A DNA stretch of 56,545 bases from Pseudomonadota bacterium (GTDB taxonomy: Bacteria; Pseudomonadota; Alphaproteobacteria; Reyranellales; Reyranellaceae), in assembly GCA_020160955.1 (NCBI GenBank), contig JAIUOX010000016.1:1-56545 (forward strand), given 5' to 3'. Of this stretch, positions 1-9,800 are shown in pieces. A program made the position numbers and the translations under genes. How positions within the stretch are numbered: the stretch's first letter is position 1; every line of letters begins with the position of its first letter. The notes under the pieces are model-generated. The model ran no database searches and had not been told where the DNA came from. It saw nothing but the letters and a program-made list of their open reading frames with translations.

Positions 1-1
1 G

Positions 2-244
2 TACAGCATGCGGGTCGCCACCGGCGAGTGGCGCGACTACGCCATCGACTTCCGGCCGGGCATGGCGATCTTCTCGATCTTCCGCCACACCGCCGAGCAG
101 CCGCTGTTCGCGATCGCCAAGGTCCCGGGCGCCAGCCAGGGCGGCTACGTGGTCTACAACGGCCCGCGCAAGCTGGCCCACGGCGACACCCTCGAGGACG
201 TGCTCAAGGTCTTCGAGCGCAAGCTCAAGCTGCTGACCAGCTGA
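2..244 (+). CDS. DUF2794 family protein, 5' end cut by window
   Basis: The frame is open from the left edge, so the start lies outside the window; the first ATG (base 8) is probably internal. The visible part contains GEWRDYAIDF followed by FSIFRHTAEQPLFAI, which I recognise as the core of DUF2794, a short alphaproteobacterial family of unknown function usually near 110 residues. The visible 80 residues would be the C-terminal two thirds. It ends convergently with the Spx-like gene about 200 bases away. The family assignment is from memory of the motif; no function can be given. Confidence 0.6.
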   Translation, partial: YSMRVATGEWRDYAIDFRPGMAIFSIFRHTAEQPLFAIAKVPGASQGGYVVYNGPRKLAHGDTLEDVLKVFERKLKLLTS

Positions 245-446
245 GCCGGCAGCGCCCGGATCCGGTTTCGCCTCGCCTCTCAGGAAACGAGAGGAACCCA
301 TTGATTTCGCAAGTGGAAAGGCCATTGCCCAGGGTCCATCGATGTCGCCTCGATGACGACATCGGTACACTTCGCCGGCATCGCCTGCCGGTCCCCGACC
401 GGCAACGAAACATTACCACAGTTATCGACCGGGTGCACGCCCCGAT

Positions 447-791
447 CTAGGCGAGACCCGCGTACTGGTCCGGCTTGAACCCGACCAGCACCTTGCCGCC
501 GGCCTCGACCACCGGCCGCTTGATCATCGACGGCTGCGCGAGCATCAGCTCGATCGCCTTGTTCTCGGTCAGGCCCGCGCGGTCGGCGTCCGGCAGCTTG
601 CGGAAGGTCGTGCCCGAGCGGTTCAGCAAGGTCTCCCAGCCGACCTTCCTCGCCCACCCCTCGAGGCGCGCCCGGTCGATGCCCTCGACCTTGTAGTCAT
701 GGAACGCGTAGGCCACGCCCTTGTCATCGAGGAAGCGTCGCGCCTTCTTCATCGTGTCGCAATTCTTGATGCCGTAGATTGTGACCGTCAC
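447..791 (-). CDS. Spx/ArsC-family (YffB-like) thioredoxin-fold protein
   Basis: 114 residues, close to the usual YffB length. It begins TVTIYGIKNCDTMKKAR, with a single redox-type Cys11 and no CXXC, followed by a helical insert (residues about 35-75) and the conserved C-terminal block MIKRPVV...LVGFKPDQY. This is the arsenate reductase/Spx fold; YffB-type members are linked to glutathione or thiol chemistry rather than proven arsenate reduction. I place the start at the GTG at 791 because GGAGG lies just upstream and the conserved fold starts there; an open frame extends to 833 but has no family similarity. It is divergent from the SRPBCC gene. Confidence 0.8.
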   Translation of the reverse strand: MTVTIYGIKNCDTMKKARRFLDDKGVAYAFHDYKVEGIDRARLEGWARKVGWETLLNRSGTTFRKLPDADRAGLTENKAIELMLAQPSMIKRPVVEAGGKVLVGFKPDQYAGLA

Positions 792-880
792 GACCCCTCC
801 GGATTTTGTTCCGCCGACTGTCGGGTCCGGCATAGCCCGGGCGTCCTCGGGATATCAACGCCATCGACCCGGAGCCGAGG

Positions 881-1336
881 ATGCCCCTCCACGAACTCGT
901 CCTGACCCGACTGATCGACGCCCCTCCCGAGAAGGTCTATCGCTGCTGGACCGAGCCCGAGCTGCTGAAGCAGTGGTTCGCGCCGAAGCCCTACACGACA
1001 CCGGTCGCCGAGCTCGACGTGCGCCCCGGCGGCAGTGCCCTCATCGTGATGCGCGGCCCCGACGGCAAGGACCTGCCGAACCCCGGCGTCTACCTCGAGG
1101 TGGTCCCCGGCCGGCGGCTGGTCTCGACCGATGCCTACGTGAAGGCCTGGGAGCCTTCGGCCAAGCCCTTCATCACGATCGTGCTGACGTTCGATCCCGA
1201 GAACGGCAAGACACGCTACACGGCGCGCGTCCGCCACTGGTCGGCGGCGGACTGCGAAGCCCACGAGAAGATGGGCTTCCACCAGGGCTGGGGCCAGTGC
1301 GCCGACCAGCTCGAACAACTCGTCGCCACGCTTTGA
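881..1336 (+). CDS. SRPBCC/AHSA1-like domain protein
   Basis: 151 residues. It opens LVLTRLIDAPPEKVYRCWTEP followed by LLKQWFAP, the hallmark start of AHSA1-type START/Bet v1-fold proteins, and ends with the helix HQGWGQCADQLEQLVATL that closes the hydrophobic cavity. These proteins bind small hydrophobic ligands or act on stress-related substrates; the ligand cannot be predicted. It is followed 10 bases later by a VOC-family gene, a common pairing, so the two are probably co-transcribed. Confidence 0.85.
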   Translation: MPLHELVLTRLIDAPPEKVYRCWTEPELLKQWFAPKPYTTPVAELDVRPGGSALIVMRGPDGKDLPNPGVYLEVVPGRRLVSTDAYVKAWEPSAKPFITIVLTFDPENGKTRYTARVRHWSAADCEAHEKMGFHQGWGQCADQLEQLVATL

Positions 1337-1346
1337 GGAGACCGTC

Positions 1347-2111
1347 ATGGCCAACGGATTTGTCTGGTACGAACTGATGACGACCGACGCCAAGGCGGCG
1401 GCGGCCTTCTACACCAAGGTCGTCGGCTGGACGGCCGAGCCCGCCCCGCCGCCCAACACCGACTACACGATGCTCAAGGCCGCGGGCGCCAATGCCGCCG
1501 GCCTGATGACCCTGCCCAAGGACGCCTGCGACGCCGGCGCCCGGCCGGGCTGGATGGGCTACGTCGGGGTCGACGACCTCGATGCCATGCTGGCCCGCCT
1601 CACCAAGGCCGGCGGCGCGGTCCGCATGTCGCCGATGCCGATCCCCGGCGTCGGCCGCTTCGCCGTCGTGGCCGACCCGCAGGGCGCGGTGTTCAGCCTG
1701 TTCCAGCCCGGCGGTCCCGGCGCACCGCCGGTCCCTGCCCCCGGCACGCCGGGCAGCATCGGCTGGCACGAGCTGATGGCCGGCGACGGCGAGAAGGCCT
1801 TCGACTTCTACGCCGGCCTGTTCGGCTGGACCCGCGACGTCGCCATGGATATGGGCCCGATGGGCAAGTACCAGCTGTTCGCGGTCGACGGCCAGGCGAT
1901 CGGCGGCATGATGACCAAGCCGGCCGAGGTGCCGATGCCGTTCTGGGGCTACTACTGGCGGGTCGACGGCATCGGTCCGGCGCTCGAGCGGCTCAAGGCC
2001 GGCGGCGCGCAGGTCATGAACGGCCCGATGGAAGTGCCCGGCGGCGACTGGATCGTGCAGGCGATGGATGCGCAGGGCGCCATGTTCGCGCTGGTCGGAC
2101 CGAAGGGCTGA
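1347..2111 (+). CDS. VOC family protein with two glyoxalase-fold halves
   Basis: 254 residues made of two similar halves. The first (about 1-122) starts FVWYELMTTDAKAAAAFY and the second (about 133-254) starts IGWHELMAGDGEKAFDFY. Each ends in a FSLFQPG or FALVGPKG strand preceded by a DPQGA or DAQGA turn. This matches the CFP30B/hydroxylase-like VOC family. The fold usually holds a divalent metal, and candidate ligands include the Glu and His of the YELM/HELM strands. The substrate is unknown. GGAG is visible before the ATG, and the gene sits just after the SRPBCC gene in one unit. Confidence 0.85.
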   Translation: MANGFVWYELMTTDAKAAAAFYTKVVGWTAEPAPPPNTDYTMLKAAGANAAGLMTLPKDACDAGARPGWMGYVGVDDLDAMLARLTKAGGAVRMSPMPIPGVGRFAVVADPQGAVFSLFQPGGPGAPPVPAPGTPGSIGWHELMAGDGEKAFDFYAGLFGWTRDVAMDMGPMGKYQLFAVDGQAIGGMMTKPAEVPMPFWGYYWRVDGIGPALERLKAGGAQVMNGPMEVPGGDWIVQAMDAQGAMFALVGPKG

Positions 2112-2126
2112 ACGCTACGGTGAGGC

Positions 2127-2795
2127 GTGCACCGCCTCACCCTCTTCCTGCTGCTCGTCATCGCCCTGCCGGCTGCGCTGCGCGCGCAGACCGCGACCGA
2201 GGGGCCGCCCGCCAACCCGGCGCAACTGGTCCAGCAATGGACCGCGACCGACGCGACCTGCCGCAACGCGTCGGCGCCGGCGATCGAGGCGGTCGGCGCC
2301 TGCGAGCAGCGCGACACGGTGTCGAAGCTGCTGGCGCTGGCCGGCTATTGCCACGACTCCCGCTGGGCACCCTGCGGCAAGGCCCGCCCGTCCCACACCG
2401 CGGTCGCGCCGTTCCAGCGCGTCGGCGGCGTGTTCGTGCTGTCAGCGCTGCTGAACGGCGGCACGCACCTCTACTTCATCGCCGATTCGGGCGCCGCCAC
2501 GGTGCAGATCCCCGAGGAGACCGCCGAGGCCCTGCGCCGCGCCGGCACGCTGACCGATGCCGACTTCGCCGGCCAGCATCGCTTCGTGCTGGCCGATGGC
2601 CGCACCATGCAGCAGAAGGTGTTCCGCCTGCGCAGCCTGCAGATCGGCGAGCGCACCATGGAGAACGTGCTGGCCACGGTCGGCGCGCCGAAGAGCCGCG
2701 CGCTGCTCGGCCAGAGCTTCCTGCGCCGGCTGAGCTGGTGGAAGGTCGACAACGTGAACAACCGTCTCGAGTTCGAATTCACCGGAGCCTTCTGA
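2127..2795 (+). CDS. Retropepsin-like aspartic protease, secreted
   Basis: 222 residues from a GTG start. Residues 1-20 form a signal peptide ending ALRAQ. After a cysteine-containing linker, the C-terminal half carries FIADSGAATVQIP (catalytic Asp120 in a DSGA version of the D-T/S-G motif), then FVLADGRTM and ALLGQSFLRRL, the order seen in bacterial clan AA (TIGR02281-type) retropepsin-like proteins. These have one active-site Asp and must dimerise. It probably acts in the periplasm. It is 15 bases after the VOC gene and 2 bases before the hydrolase gene. The GTG is chosen because it gives a complete signal peptide; no upstream ATG does so. Confidence 0.8.
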   Translation: MHRLTLFLLLVIALPAALRAQTATEGPPANPAQLVQQWTATDATCRNASAPAIEAVGACEQRDTVSKLLALAGYCHDSRWAPCGKARPSHTAVAPFQRVGGVFVLSALLNGGTHLYFIADSGAATVQIPEETAEALRRAGTLTDADFAGQHRFVLADGRTMQQKVFRLRSLQIGERTMENVLATVGAPKSRALLGQSFLRRLSWWKVDNVNNRLEFEFTGAF

Positions 2796-2797
2796 GC

Positions 2798-3436
2798 ATG
2801 GCCGCGCCGCGCTTGATGTTCGACGGTCCCGCCGCGGCGCCCTGCACCGTGCTGCTCGGCCACGGCGCCGGCGCGGCGATGGATTCGCCCGGCATGAACC
2901 GGCTGGCCGAGGCGCTGGCCGGCGTCGGCCTGCGCGTGGCGCGCTTCGAGTTCGCCTACATGGCGGCGCGGCGCGACGGCCAGCGCAAGCCGCCGCCGCG
3001 CGCCGAGACGCTGTGCCCCGAGTACGAGGCCGCCGTCGCGGCCCTCCCCGCGAAAGGGCCGCTGGTGATCGGCGGCAAGTCGATGGGCGGCCGCGTCGCC
3101 AGCCTGGTCGCCGACACGCTGCACGACCGCGGACGGATCGCCGGGCTGCTGTGCCTTGGCTACCCTTTCCACCCGATAGCCAAGCCGCAGCAACTGCGGA
3201 CGGCGCACCTCGCGACGCTGCGCACCCCGACCCTGGTCGTGCAGGGCACGCGCGACGCGTTCGGCACCCGCGCGGAAGTCGAGGGTTACACGCTGTCGCC
3301 GTCGATCCGCCTCCTGTGGCTGGAGGACGGCGACCACGATCTCAAGCCGCGCAAGGCGATCTCCGGCCACACCGCGGCCGGGCATCTCGCGACCATGGCG
3401 AACGCCGTCGCGGACTGGACCTCTGGGCTGTGCTAG
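2798..3436 (+). CDS. Alpha/beta hydrolase of the KANL3/Tex30 type
   Basis: 212 residues. It shows the oxyanion segment LLGHGAGAAMDSP, the nucleophile elbow GGKSMGGR (Ser95), LVVQGTRDAFGT carrying the acid, and GDHDLKPRK with the catalytic His. This is the small KANL3/Tex30-like hydrolase family whose substrates are largely unknown. The ATG lies two bases after the stop of the protease gene, so translation is probably coupled. A longer open frame running in from upstream overlaps the protease in another reading frame and is ignored. It ends convergently with the next gene, 10 bases away. Confidence 0.8.
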   Translation: MAAPRLMFDGPAAAPCTVLLGHGAGAAMDSPGMNRLAEALAGVGLRVARFEFAYMAARRDGQRKPPPRAETLCPEYEAAVAALPAKGPLVIGGKSMGGRVASLVADTLHDRGRIAGLLCLGYPFHPIAKPQQLRTAHLATLRTPTLVVQGTRDAFGTRAEVEGYTLSPSIRLLWLEDGDHDLKPRKAISGHTAAGHLATMANAVADWTSGLC

Positions 3437-3446
3437 CGGGCCTGCG

Positions 3447-3917
3447 CTAGACGAAGCCGATCCAGCGCCCCGACACCAGCACGCCGAGCCACAACCCGAT
3501 CGACAGGCCGGCACGCAGGCGCACCGCGGTCGGCGGCGCGGCGCCCGCCAGCGCCGCGACCAGCCGCAGGTCGCGGTGCTGGAAGACGATGTTGATCAAG
3601 GCCAGCCCGAGCAGAGCCGCCTTCGCCCAGGCCGCCGGGTTGCCGACGTATGCGCCGGGCTTGACGCTGAACAGCCAGAAGCCGGTCAGCAGCGCGACGG
3701 CCAGCCCCAGCCGCGCCGTGCGCAGCAGGACGGGCGCCACCGCCGCCAGCGCCCCGTCGGCACGGCCGCGCGCGAGGCGAACGTCGAGCGGCAGGATGCT
3801 GCCCAGCAACAGGCCGATACCCAGGATGTGGGCCGCGTTGACCACGAGGTAAGCGGTCCCGGAGCGCTGCAGGAGCAGCGCGCCCGGCCAATGGGCCAAC
3901 CCGTCGAGCCAGGACAA
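3447..3917 (-). CDS. Small integral membrane protein (DUF6644-like)
   Basis: 156 residues with about four hydrophobic segments: AYLVVNAAHILGIGLLLGS, LLRTARLGLAVALLTGFW, AALLGLALINIVF and LSIGLWLGVLVSGRWIGFV. It resembles inner-membrane proteins often found next to DUF6152 genes. The only start downstream of the in-frame stop is a TTG at 3917; that stop (TGA, 3929-3927) is also the stop of the upstream DUF6152 gene, in the same frame and four codons earlier. No good ribosome site is seen, so it may depend on termination-reinitiation. Function unknown. Confidence 0.6.
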   Translation of the reverse strand: MSWLDGLAHWPGALLLQRSGTAYLVVNAAHILGIGLLLGSILPLDVRLARGRADGALAAVAPVLLRTARLGLAVALLTGFWLFSVKPGAYVGNPAAWAKAALLGLALINIVFQHRDLRLVAALAGAAPPTAVRLRAGLSIGLWLGVLVSGRWIGFV

Positions 3918-3926
3918 GCGCGCGGC

Positions 3927-4313
3927 TCAGTTGGTGCGGATGCGCTCGGGATACATGTCGAAGGCCTTGCCCGCGACGGTGATGCGCACGGCCTTCATCT
4001 GCCGCTTCGCCGGATCCTTGTGGCGATTGCCCAGCACGAGGATCGCGTCGCCCGGCTTGGCCGACGCCGCGGTGAAGCCCGAGCGCTCGGTCTGGTTGGG
4101 ATTGCCGAGATCGATCTGCCAGACCACCCCGTCGGCCGCCTTGACCTGCAGGGTCGGGTGCGGCGGCGCCATCGACACCGCCTGTATCGTGCCCGACAGC
4201 TCGGTCTGCTTGTCCTCCGCCCACTCCCAGCCGTGGTGCGCCAGCGCCTGCCCGGCAAGGGCCGCGACCAGCACGGTCCCGCTCAGTCCCGGCAACAGCA
4301 TTCGTCGGTGCAT
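3927..4313 (-). CDS. DUF6152 family secreted protein
   Basis: 128 residues with a signal peptide ending GQALAHHGW, where mature DUF6152 proteins typically begin with AHHGW. The body has LSGTIQAVSMAPPHPTLQV, WQIDLGNPN and GDAILVLGNRHKDP, a small OB-like beta domain. The probable location is the periplasm. Function is unknown; the family often sits beside membrane proteins like the one directly downstream. It has an ATG start at 4313 near the left end of a short divergent gap. Confidence 0.75.
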   Translation of the reverse strand: MHRRMLLPGLSGTVLVAALAGQALAHHGWEWAEDKQTELSGTIQAVSMAPPHPTLQVKAADGVVWQIDLGNPNQTERSGFTAASAKPGDAILVLGNRHKDPAKRQMKAVRITVAGKAFDMYPERIRTN

Positions 4314-4390
4314 GGGCGATCCTCCGCAGGTGGGGAAAGACCCATGATCGGCGGGCCGCGCCTGCTTGTCGAGGTCGCTTGTCGAGGTGG

Positions 4391-4864
4391 CTATGCCACG
4401 ACCGCGGCCACGGTCGCCTTCGCGGTGGCGACCGCGTCGGCCGGGGCGAGCCGCACCTGCAAGCCGCGCTGGCCGCCGTTGAGGTAGACCAGCGCGTGGC
4501 CCATCGCGCTCGCCTCGAACACGGTGGGCACCGCCTTCATCTGGCCGAACGGGCTGATGCCGCCGACCTTGTAGCCGGTCAGGCGCTCGGCATCGGCCGG
4601 CTTCATCATCTGCGCCGACTTGGCCTTGAGTGCGGCCGCCAGCTTCTTCATCGAGACCTCGCGGTCGGACGGCAGCACGACGCAGGCCGGCTTGCCGTCG
4701 GCCAGCGCCATCAGCGTCTTCAGCACGCGGTCGGGCGACTCGCCCAGCGCCTCGGCGGCCTGCAGGCCGATGCTCGCGGCGTCGGGATCGTAGTCGTAGG
4801 AGTGGACCGTGAAGGCGACGCCGGCCTGTTCGAGCTGGCGGGTCGCGCGCGTGACCTTGGACAT
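4391..4864 (-). CDS. ybaK: YbaK/EbsC-type aminoacyl-tRNA deacylase
   Basis: 157 residues, the normal length for YbaK. YbaK hydrolyses Cys-tRNA(Pro) made in error by prolyl-tRNA synthetase. Visible family blocks are TRATRQLEQAG (1st helix), VLKTLMAL with the conserved Lys, DREVSMKKLAAAL, and GYKVGGISPFGQ near the active site. It starts at ATG 4864 and is divergent from the amidase gene, 18 bases away. Identification is strong; the exact tRNA specificity within the family is inferred. Confidence 0.88.
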   Translation of the reverse strand: MSKVTRATRQLEQAGVAFTVHSYDYDPDAASIGLQAAEALGESPDRVLKTLMALADGKPACVVLPSDREVSMKKLAAALKAKSAQMMKPADAERLTGYKVGGISPFGQMKAVPTVFEASAMGHALVYLNGGQRGLQVRLAPADAVATAKATVAAVVA

Positions 4865-4882
4865 CGTGCTAGCCTAGCAGGC

Positions 4883-6268
4883 ATGACCGCCTACGCCGAC
4901 TACAAGCCGCTCACCTTCCACGATGCCGCGCGCCGCTTCGCCGAGGGCCAGGACGATCCGCGTGCCTACCTCGAAGGCTGCCTCGCGACCATCGCCGCGC
5001 GCGAACCGGTGGTGAAGGCACTGACCGCAATCAACGAGGGCGGTGCGCGCGCCGCGGCCGATGCCAGCGCCGCGCGCTGGAAAGCCGGGCGGCCGCTGTC
5101 GTCGATCGACGGCATGCCGGTGGCGATCAAGGACCTGCTCGAAACCAAGGACATGCCCACCGAGATGGGCTGCGTGGCGATGAAGGGGAACTTTCCCAAG
5201 CGCGACAACGCCGCGGTCTGGGCGTTGCGCCAGGCCGGCGCGGTGATCCTCGCCAAGACCGTCACCGCCGAACTGGGCGGCGCGCATCCCGGACCGACCA
5301 CCAACCCGTTCGACCCGGCGCGCACGCCGGGCGGCTCGTCCTCCGGCTCGGCCGCGGCGGTCGGCGCGCGCATGGTGCCGGCCGCGATCGGCACCCAGGT
5401 CGGCGGCTCGATCATCCGGCCGGCGGCCTACTGCGGCAACGTCGCGCTGAAGCCGACGCAGGGCGGCATCAACCGCGGCGAACGGCTGGCCACCAGCATG
5501 AGCACGCACGGCCCGCATGCCGGCGACCTCGAGGACATGTGGCGGACCGCCATCGAGATCGCCAAGCGCTGCGGCGGCGATCGCGGCGGCCCCGGCCTCG
5601 TGGGTCCCGACAGCCTGCCGGCGGCGGCGCGCCCGAACCGGCTGGTCGTGCTCGAGACCGAGGGCTGGGCCGACGCCGATCCCGCCGCCAGTGCGGCGCT
5701 GGGCGCGGTGCTGCGGCAACTGGAGAAGGCCGGCGTCGGCCTCGTTCGCCGCGCCGATCACCCGCTGGTCGAGGCGCTGGAGAAGGCGATCGCCAACGGC
5801 CGCGCCGTCTGCGGCGGCATCACCTCGTGGGAGAACCGCTGGTACCAGCGCGGCATCCTCGACAATGCGCCGGACGGCATGAGCGAACGCGCCAGGGCGA
5901 CGCTGGCCCGCGCCGAGGCGATGACGCCCGACGACTACCGCGGGCACCTGCTGGCCCGCGACCAGGCGCAGCTGGTCCACGCGGCGATCGCGCCGCTGGC
6001 CGACGCGGCGATCACGCTGGCCTGTCCCGGCCCGGCGCCGCTGTGGGCCGGCGACGTGCCCGGCCAGCCGCTGGCGCCGCGCCCGACCGGCGACTTCGTC
6101 TTCAACGCGCCGTCGTCGATGCTGTTCGCGCCGGCCATCACCCTGCCGCTGATCAGCGTCGGCGGCATGCCGGTCGGCGTGCAGCTGATGGGCCAGCCGC
6201 ACGAGGATGCGCGGCTCGCCGGGCTGGCCCGCTGGACGCTGGAGACCGTCGACCGGGTCGACGCCTGA
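4883..6268 (+). CDS. Amidase signature family enzyme
   Basis: 461 residues. It contains the full Ser-cisSer-Lys machinery: Lys83 in GMPVAIKDLLETKD, the Ser-rich loop TPGGSSSGSAAAVG near residues 148-160, and the nucleophile segment GTQVGGSIIRPAAYCG near 171-186. Length and motifs suit a general amidase rather than GatA, since no gatB or gatC is nearby. The substrate (acylamide or carbamoyl compound) cannot be read from sequence. The ATG at 4883 is chosen over an upstream frame that runs antisense to ybaK. Confidence 0.85.
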   Translation: MTAYADYKPLTFHDAARRFAEGQDDPRAYLEGCLATIAAREPVVKALTAINEGGARAAADASAARWKAGRPLSSIDGMPVAIKDLLETKDMPTEMGCVAMKGNFPKRDNAAVWALRQAGAVILAKTVTAELGGAHPGPTTNPFDPARTPGGSSSGSAAAVGARMVPAAIGTQVGGSIIRPAAYCGNVALKPTQGGINRGERLATSMSTHGPHAGDLEDMWRTAIEIAKRCGGDRGGPGLVGPDSLPAAARPNRLVVLETEGWADADPAASAALGAVLRQLEKAGVGLVRRADHPLVEALEKAIANGRAVCGGITSWENRWYQRGILDNAPDGMSERARATLARAEAMTPDDYRGHLLARDQAQLVHAAIAPLADAAITLACPGPAPLWAGDVPGQPLAPRPTGDFVFNAPSSMLFAPAITLPLISVGGMPVGVQLMGQPHEDARLAGLARWTLETVDRVDA

Positions 6269-6329
6269 GGCACTGTCGGATCGGGCGCCCGTCGTTCGTC
6301 CTTGGAGAAACCTCGAAGGAGCGCCCGTC

Positions 6330-6806
6330 ATGAAGGTCATCCAGAGCCTGTGGTTCGAGAAGGACATGGAGGCCGCGCTGCGCCTCTACACCTCGCTGGT
6401 GCCCGGTTCGACCCTGCAGCCGATCACGACGCTGGCCGCCGAGACGCCGAGCGGGCCGCCGGGCAGCGTGAAGCTGGCGAGCTTCACGCTGGGCGACCAG
6501 TCCTACCGGGCGATCGAGGCCGGACCGCTCGACTCGTTCAACCACAGCTTCGGCATCACCCTGGAGTGCGACAGCCAGGCCGAGATCGACCGGGTGTGGC
6601 AGGCCCTGCTCGACAGCGGCGGCACGCCCGAGCAGTGCGGCTGGCTGCGCGACCGCTGGGGGATGTGCTGGCAGGTCGTGCCGCGCCGGCTGGGCGAGCT
6701 GATGTCGACCGGCGACGCGGCGCGCACCAGGCGGGTCACCGCGGCGATGCTGACCATGGTGAAGTTCGACATCACCGCGCTGGAGGCCGCCGCCGCGGCC
6801 GGCTGA
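6330..6806 (+). CDS. VOC family protein (PhnB/UbiG-like annotation group)
   Basis: 158 residues beginning MKVIQSLWFEKDMEAALRLY, with FNHSFGITLECDSQAEIDRVW in the middle and CGWLRDRWGMCWQVVP towards the end. This is the PhnB-like VOC subgroup often labelled 3-demethylubiquinone methyltransferase-like, although no methyltransferase domain is present. The start is the ATG following GAAGGAGC. It ends 8 bases from the stop of the convergent P450 gene. Substrate unknown. Confidence 0.8.
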   Translation: MKVIQSLWFEKDMEAALRLYTSLVPGSTLQPITTLAAETPSGPPGSVKLASFTLGDQSYRAIEAGPLDSFNHSFGITLECDSQAEIDRVWQALLDSGGTPEQCGWLRDRWGMCWQVVPRRLGELMSTGDAARTRRVTAAMLTMVKFDITALEAAAAAG

Positions 6807-6813
6807 CCCCGGC

Positions 6814-9800
6814 TTACGCGAACACGTCCGACACGTAGCGGCCGTGGTCGTGCTCGACCTTGTCGGCCCACGTCTCGGCATCGGTTTCGCTCGCGCCGGT
6901 GTTCTCGCGGTAGATGCCGACCAGGGTGTCGCGCACCGCCGGGGCCATGCGCTGGCCGTCGCCGCAGACATAGACGATGGCGTCGCGCCGGAAGAGCTCG
7001 GTGATGCGCGCCCGCTCGGCCCACACGCGGTGCTGGACGAACTGCACGTCGCCCTCCGGCTTGGCCGAGAAGGCCGGCATCATCGCGACCACCCCGTCGC
7101 GCTCCCAGGCCGCGAACTCGTCGCGGTAGAGGTAGTCGACGTCGGGATGGTCGGTGCCGAAGAACAGCAGCGCCGGGCCGACCTCGCGTCCGCCCGCCTT
7201 CTGCGCGGCGCGGTCTTGCAGGAAGCCGCGGAACGGCGCCACGCCGGAGCCGGCGCAGATCATGATCATCGGGGTGCGCGGATCCTCCGGCGGATGGAAG
7301 CGCGCGTTGGACGGGCGCACCGCGATCGACACCCGGTCGCCCGGCTGCAGACGCGCGAGGTACGACGACGACACGCCCTCGAACCGGCCGCTGCCCGACA
7401 GGGCCGGCGCGTCGATCACCGCCACGGTCAGCGTCACGTGGTCGGCCTTCCACAGCGGCGACGACGAGATCGAGTACTGGCGCGCCCGCATCGGCGGCAT
7501 CATGTCGAGGAAGGCCGCGAACGGCAGTTCGCAGGCATGGAAGCGGTCGAGCAGGTCGAGCACGCTGCAGCGCTTCTTCAGCACCTCGGCCTCGTAGGAG
7601 TCGCCGGCCAGCGCCTCCAGCGCCGCCTTGTCCGGCGGGCAGCGCGTCGCCGCCGCCAGCGCCGCGACCTGCGCCCGCGTCGCCGGCTGGGACAGCTCGA
7701 CCCAGTGGGCCAGCAGTTCGCCGCACACGGTCGGGTGGCCGGTCGGCAGGCTGCCCGGCGCGCCGTCGCGGCTCAGCACCATCATCGTGTCGCCCGACAG
7801 GCCGAAGCGGCGCAGCACGCGGAACACCGTGGCCGCCGGGTTGCGCGGCAACACCACGAGGTAGTCGCCGGTGCGGTAGGTCATGCCCTCGGGCAGGGCG
7901 AACTCGATGTGGCGCTTGGAGCGCGCTCCGGCCGCCGTCATGTCGACCAGCTCGCGGTTGTCGACCACGGTGCCCTGCTGCAGTTCGCCCAGCCGCAGCG
8001 CGCTCTCGCGGCCGGCCTTCACGAACTCGATGCGCAGGCCGGAAGCCGGCGCCGGCGCGGCGGCCTCGCGGCCCAGCGCCGTCGCGAGGCGCGGCCAAAG
8101 TGCCGCGTACCACTCGTCGAACGCGCCGAAGAAGTCGCCGCCCGAATCGGTCTCGCCACGCTCGGCGATCCGCCGGGCGCCGGCCTTCGCGAAGGCCGCG
8201 TCGACGCGCTTCGGCACGGCCTGGTAGGTCCGCGCCCACTGCCGGTTGCCGCAGCCGAACACCGCGAAGGCGACGTCCTTCATCGAGCCCTCGGCCGCGG
8301 CCTCGATCGCCGCCACGAACTGCCGCGCATTGTCGGGCGGCTGGCCCTCGTAGGACGCCGTGACGACGATCACCGGCCCGTCCTTGGGCAGGTCGCCGGC
8401 ATAGGCGTCGAGCGGCGCGACGGTCGGCAGGTAGCCCTGGGCGGGCGCGTCGCCGGCGATCCGGTTGGCGAAGGCCTCGGCCGAGCCGCTGTTGCTGCCG
8501 AACAGCACCAGCAGGCCGGTCGTCGCCTCCCCGGCCGCGACCGGCGGCGGCGCGAGGGGCCGCGACGGCGTCGCCGGCACGGCCGAGCGCACCAGCGAGC
8601 GGCCGCTGCGCCGCGCCCTGGCGCGGATCTTCAGGTTCTCCGGCTTGATCGTCAGGGTCTCGTGGATGCGCAGCGCGTAGGCCGGGTCGTCGAGCACGAA
8701 GTCGAAGCGCTGCAGCATCATGGCCAGCACCAGCGTCGCCTCCTGCATGGCGAACGGCCGGCCGATGCAGGCACGCGCGCCGTTGCCAAAAGGCTTCCAG
8801 GCGTTGGCCGGCAGCTCCTTCGCCGATTCCGGGTCGAAGCGTTCGGGCCGGAAGATCTCGGCATCCTCCCACACCGTCGGATCGCGGTGCAGGACCGGCG
8901 TCAGGATCAGTACCGTGTCCTGCTTGGTCAGCGGGTACTTGCCCGCCAGCACCGTGTCTTCCAGCGGCTTGATCGTGAAGGCGGCCGCGGTCGGCCAGAC
9001 GCGCAGGCTCTCCATCAGGACCTGCTCGAGGTAGTGCAGCTGGGCGAGGTGCTCGACCCGCGGCATCTCCTCCCCCAGCACCTGGTCGGCCACCGCGCGG
9101 GCCTTCTGCAGGACCTCCGGGTTCTTGAGCAGCAGGTAGGTCGTGAAGGTCAGCAGGCCGCTGGTCGTCTCGTGGCCGGCGATCAGGAACGTGATCATCT
9201 GGTAGATGATGTTCTCGTCGTCGAGCTTCTCGCCGGTGACCGGGTCGACGCCGTTCAGCATCAGGTTCAGGAGATCGTTCTTCTCGTTGCCCTTGGGGTC
9301 GCGCCGCCGCTCGGCGATCAGGTCGCGCGCCACGCCGTGCATCAGCTTGCGGTAGCCCTCGAAATCGCGGGCCTTGGTCAGCATCAGGCTGTTCATCACC
9401 TTGGGCCGCCGGCTGCGGTCGCCCGCCTCTTTCAACGCCCCCACCATGGCGGCGACGAAGGGGTGCATCTGGTCCTGGTAGAAGCTGTTGAAGCGGTAGT
9501 CGAAGGCGCACAGCGCGATCGTGTCGAGCGTCAGCCGCGTCATGTTGTCGGCGACGTCGATCACCGCGTTGGGTCCGAACCGCTCCCAGCGCGTGAACAT
9601 CTGGTCGGCGATGTCGATCATGCGGTCGAACATGCCGCGGATCGCGATCGGGCCGAACGCCGGGACGAGGATGCGGTGGGCCTTGCCCCAGTTGGGGTTG
9701 TTGCCGTCGGCGGTGAACAGCCCGTCGCCGGCGACCGCGCGGATTTCCTGCAGGGCGGCGCCGACCCGCTTGGTGAAGCGCTTCTCGTCGCACAGCTCGT

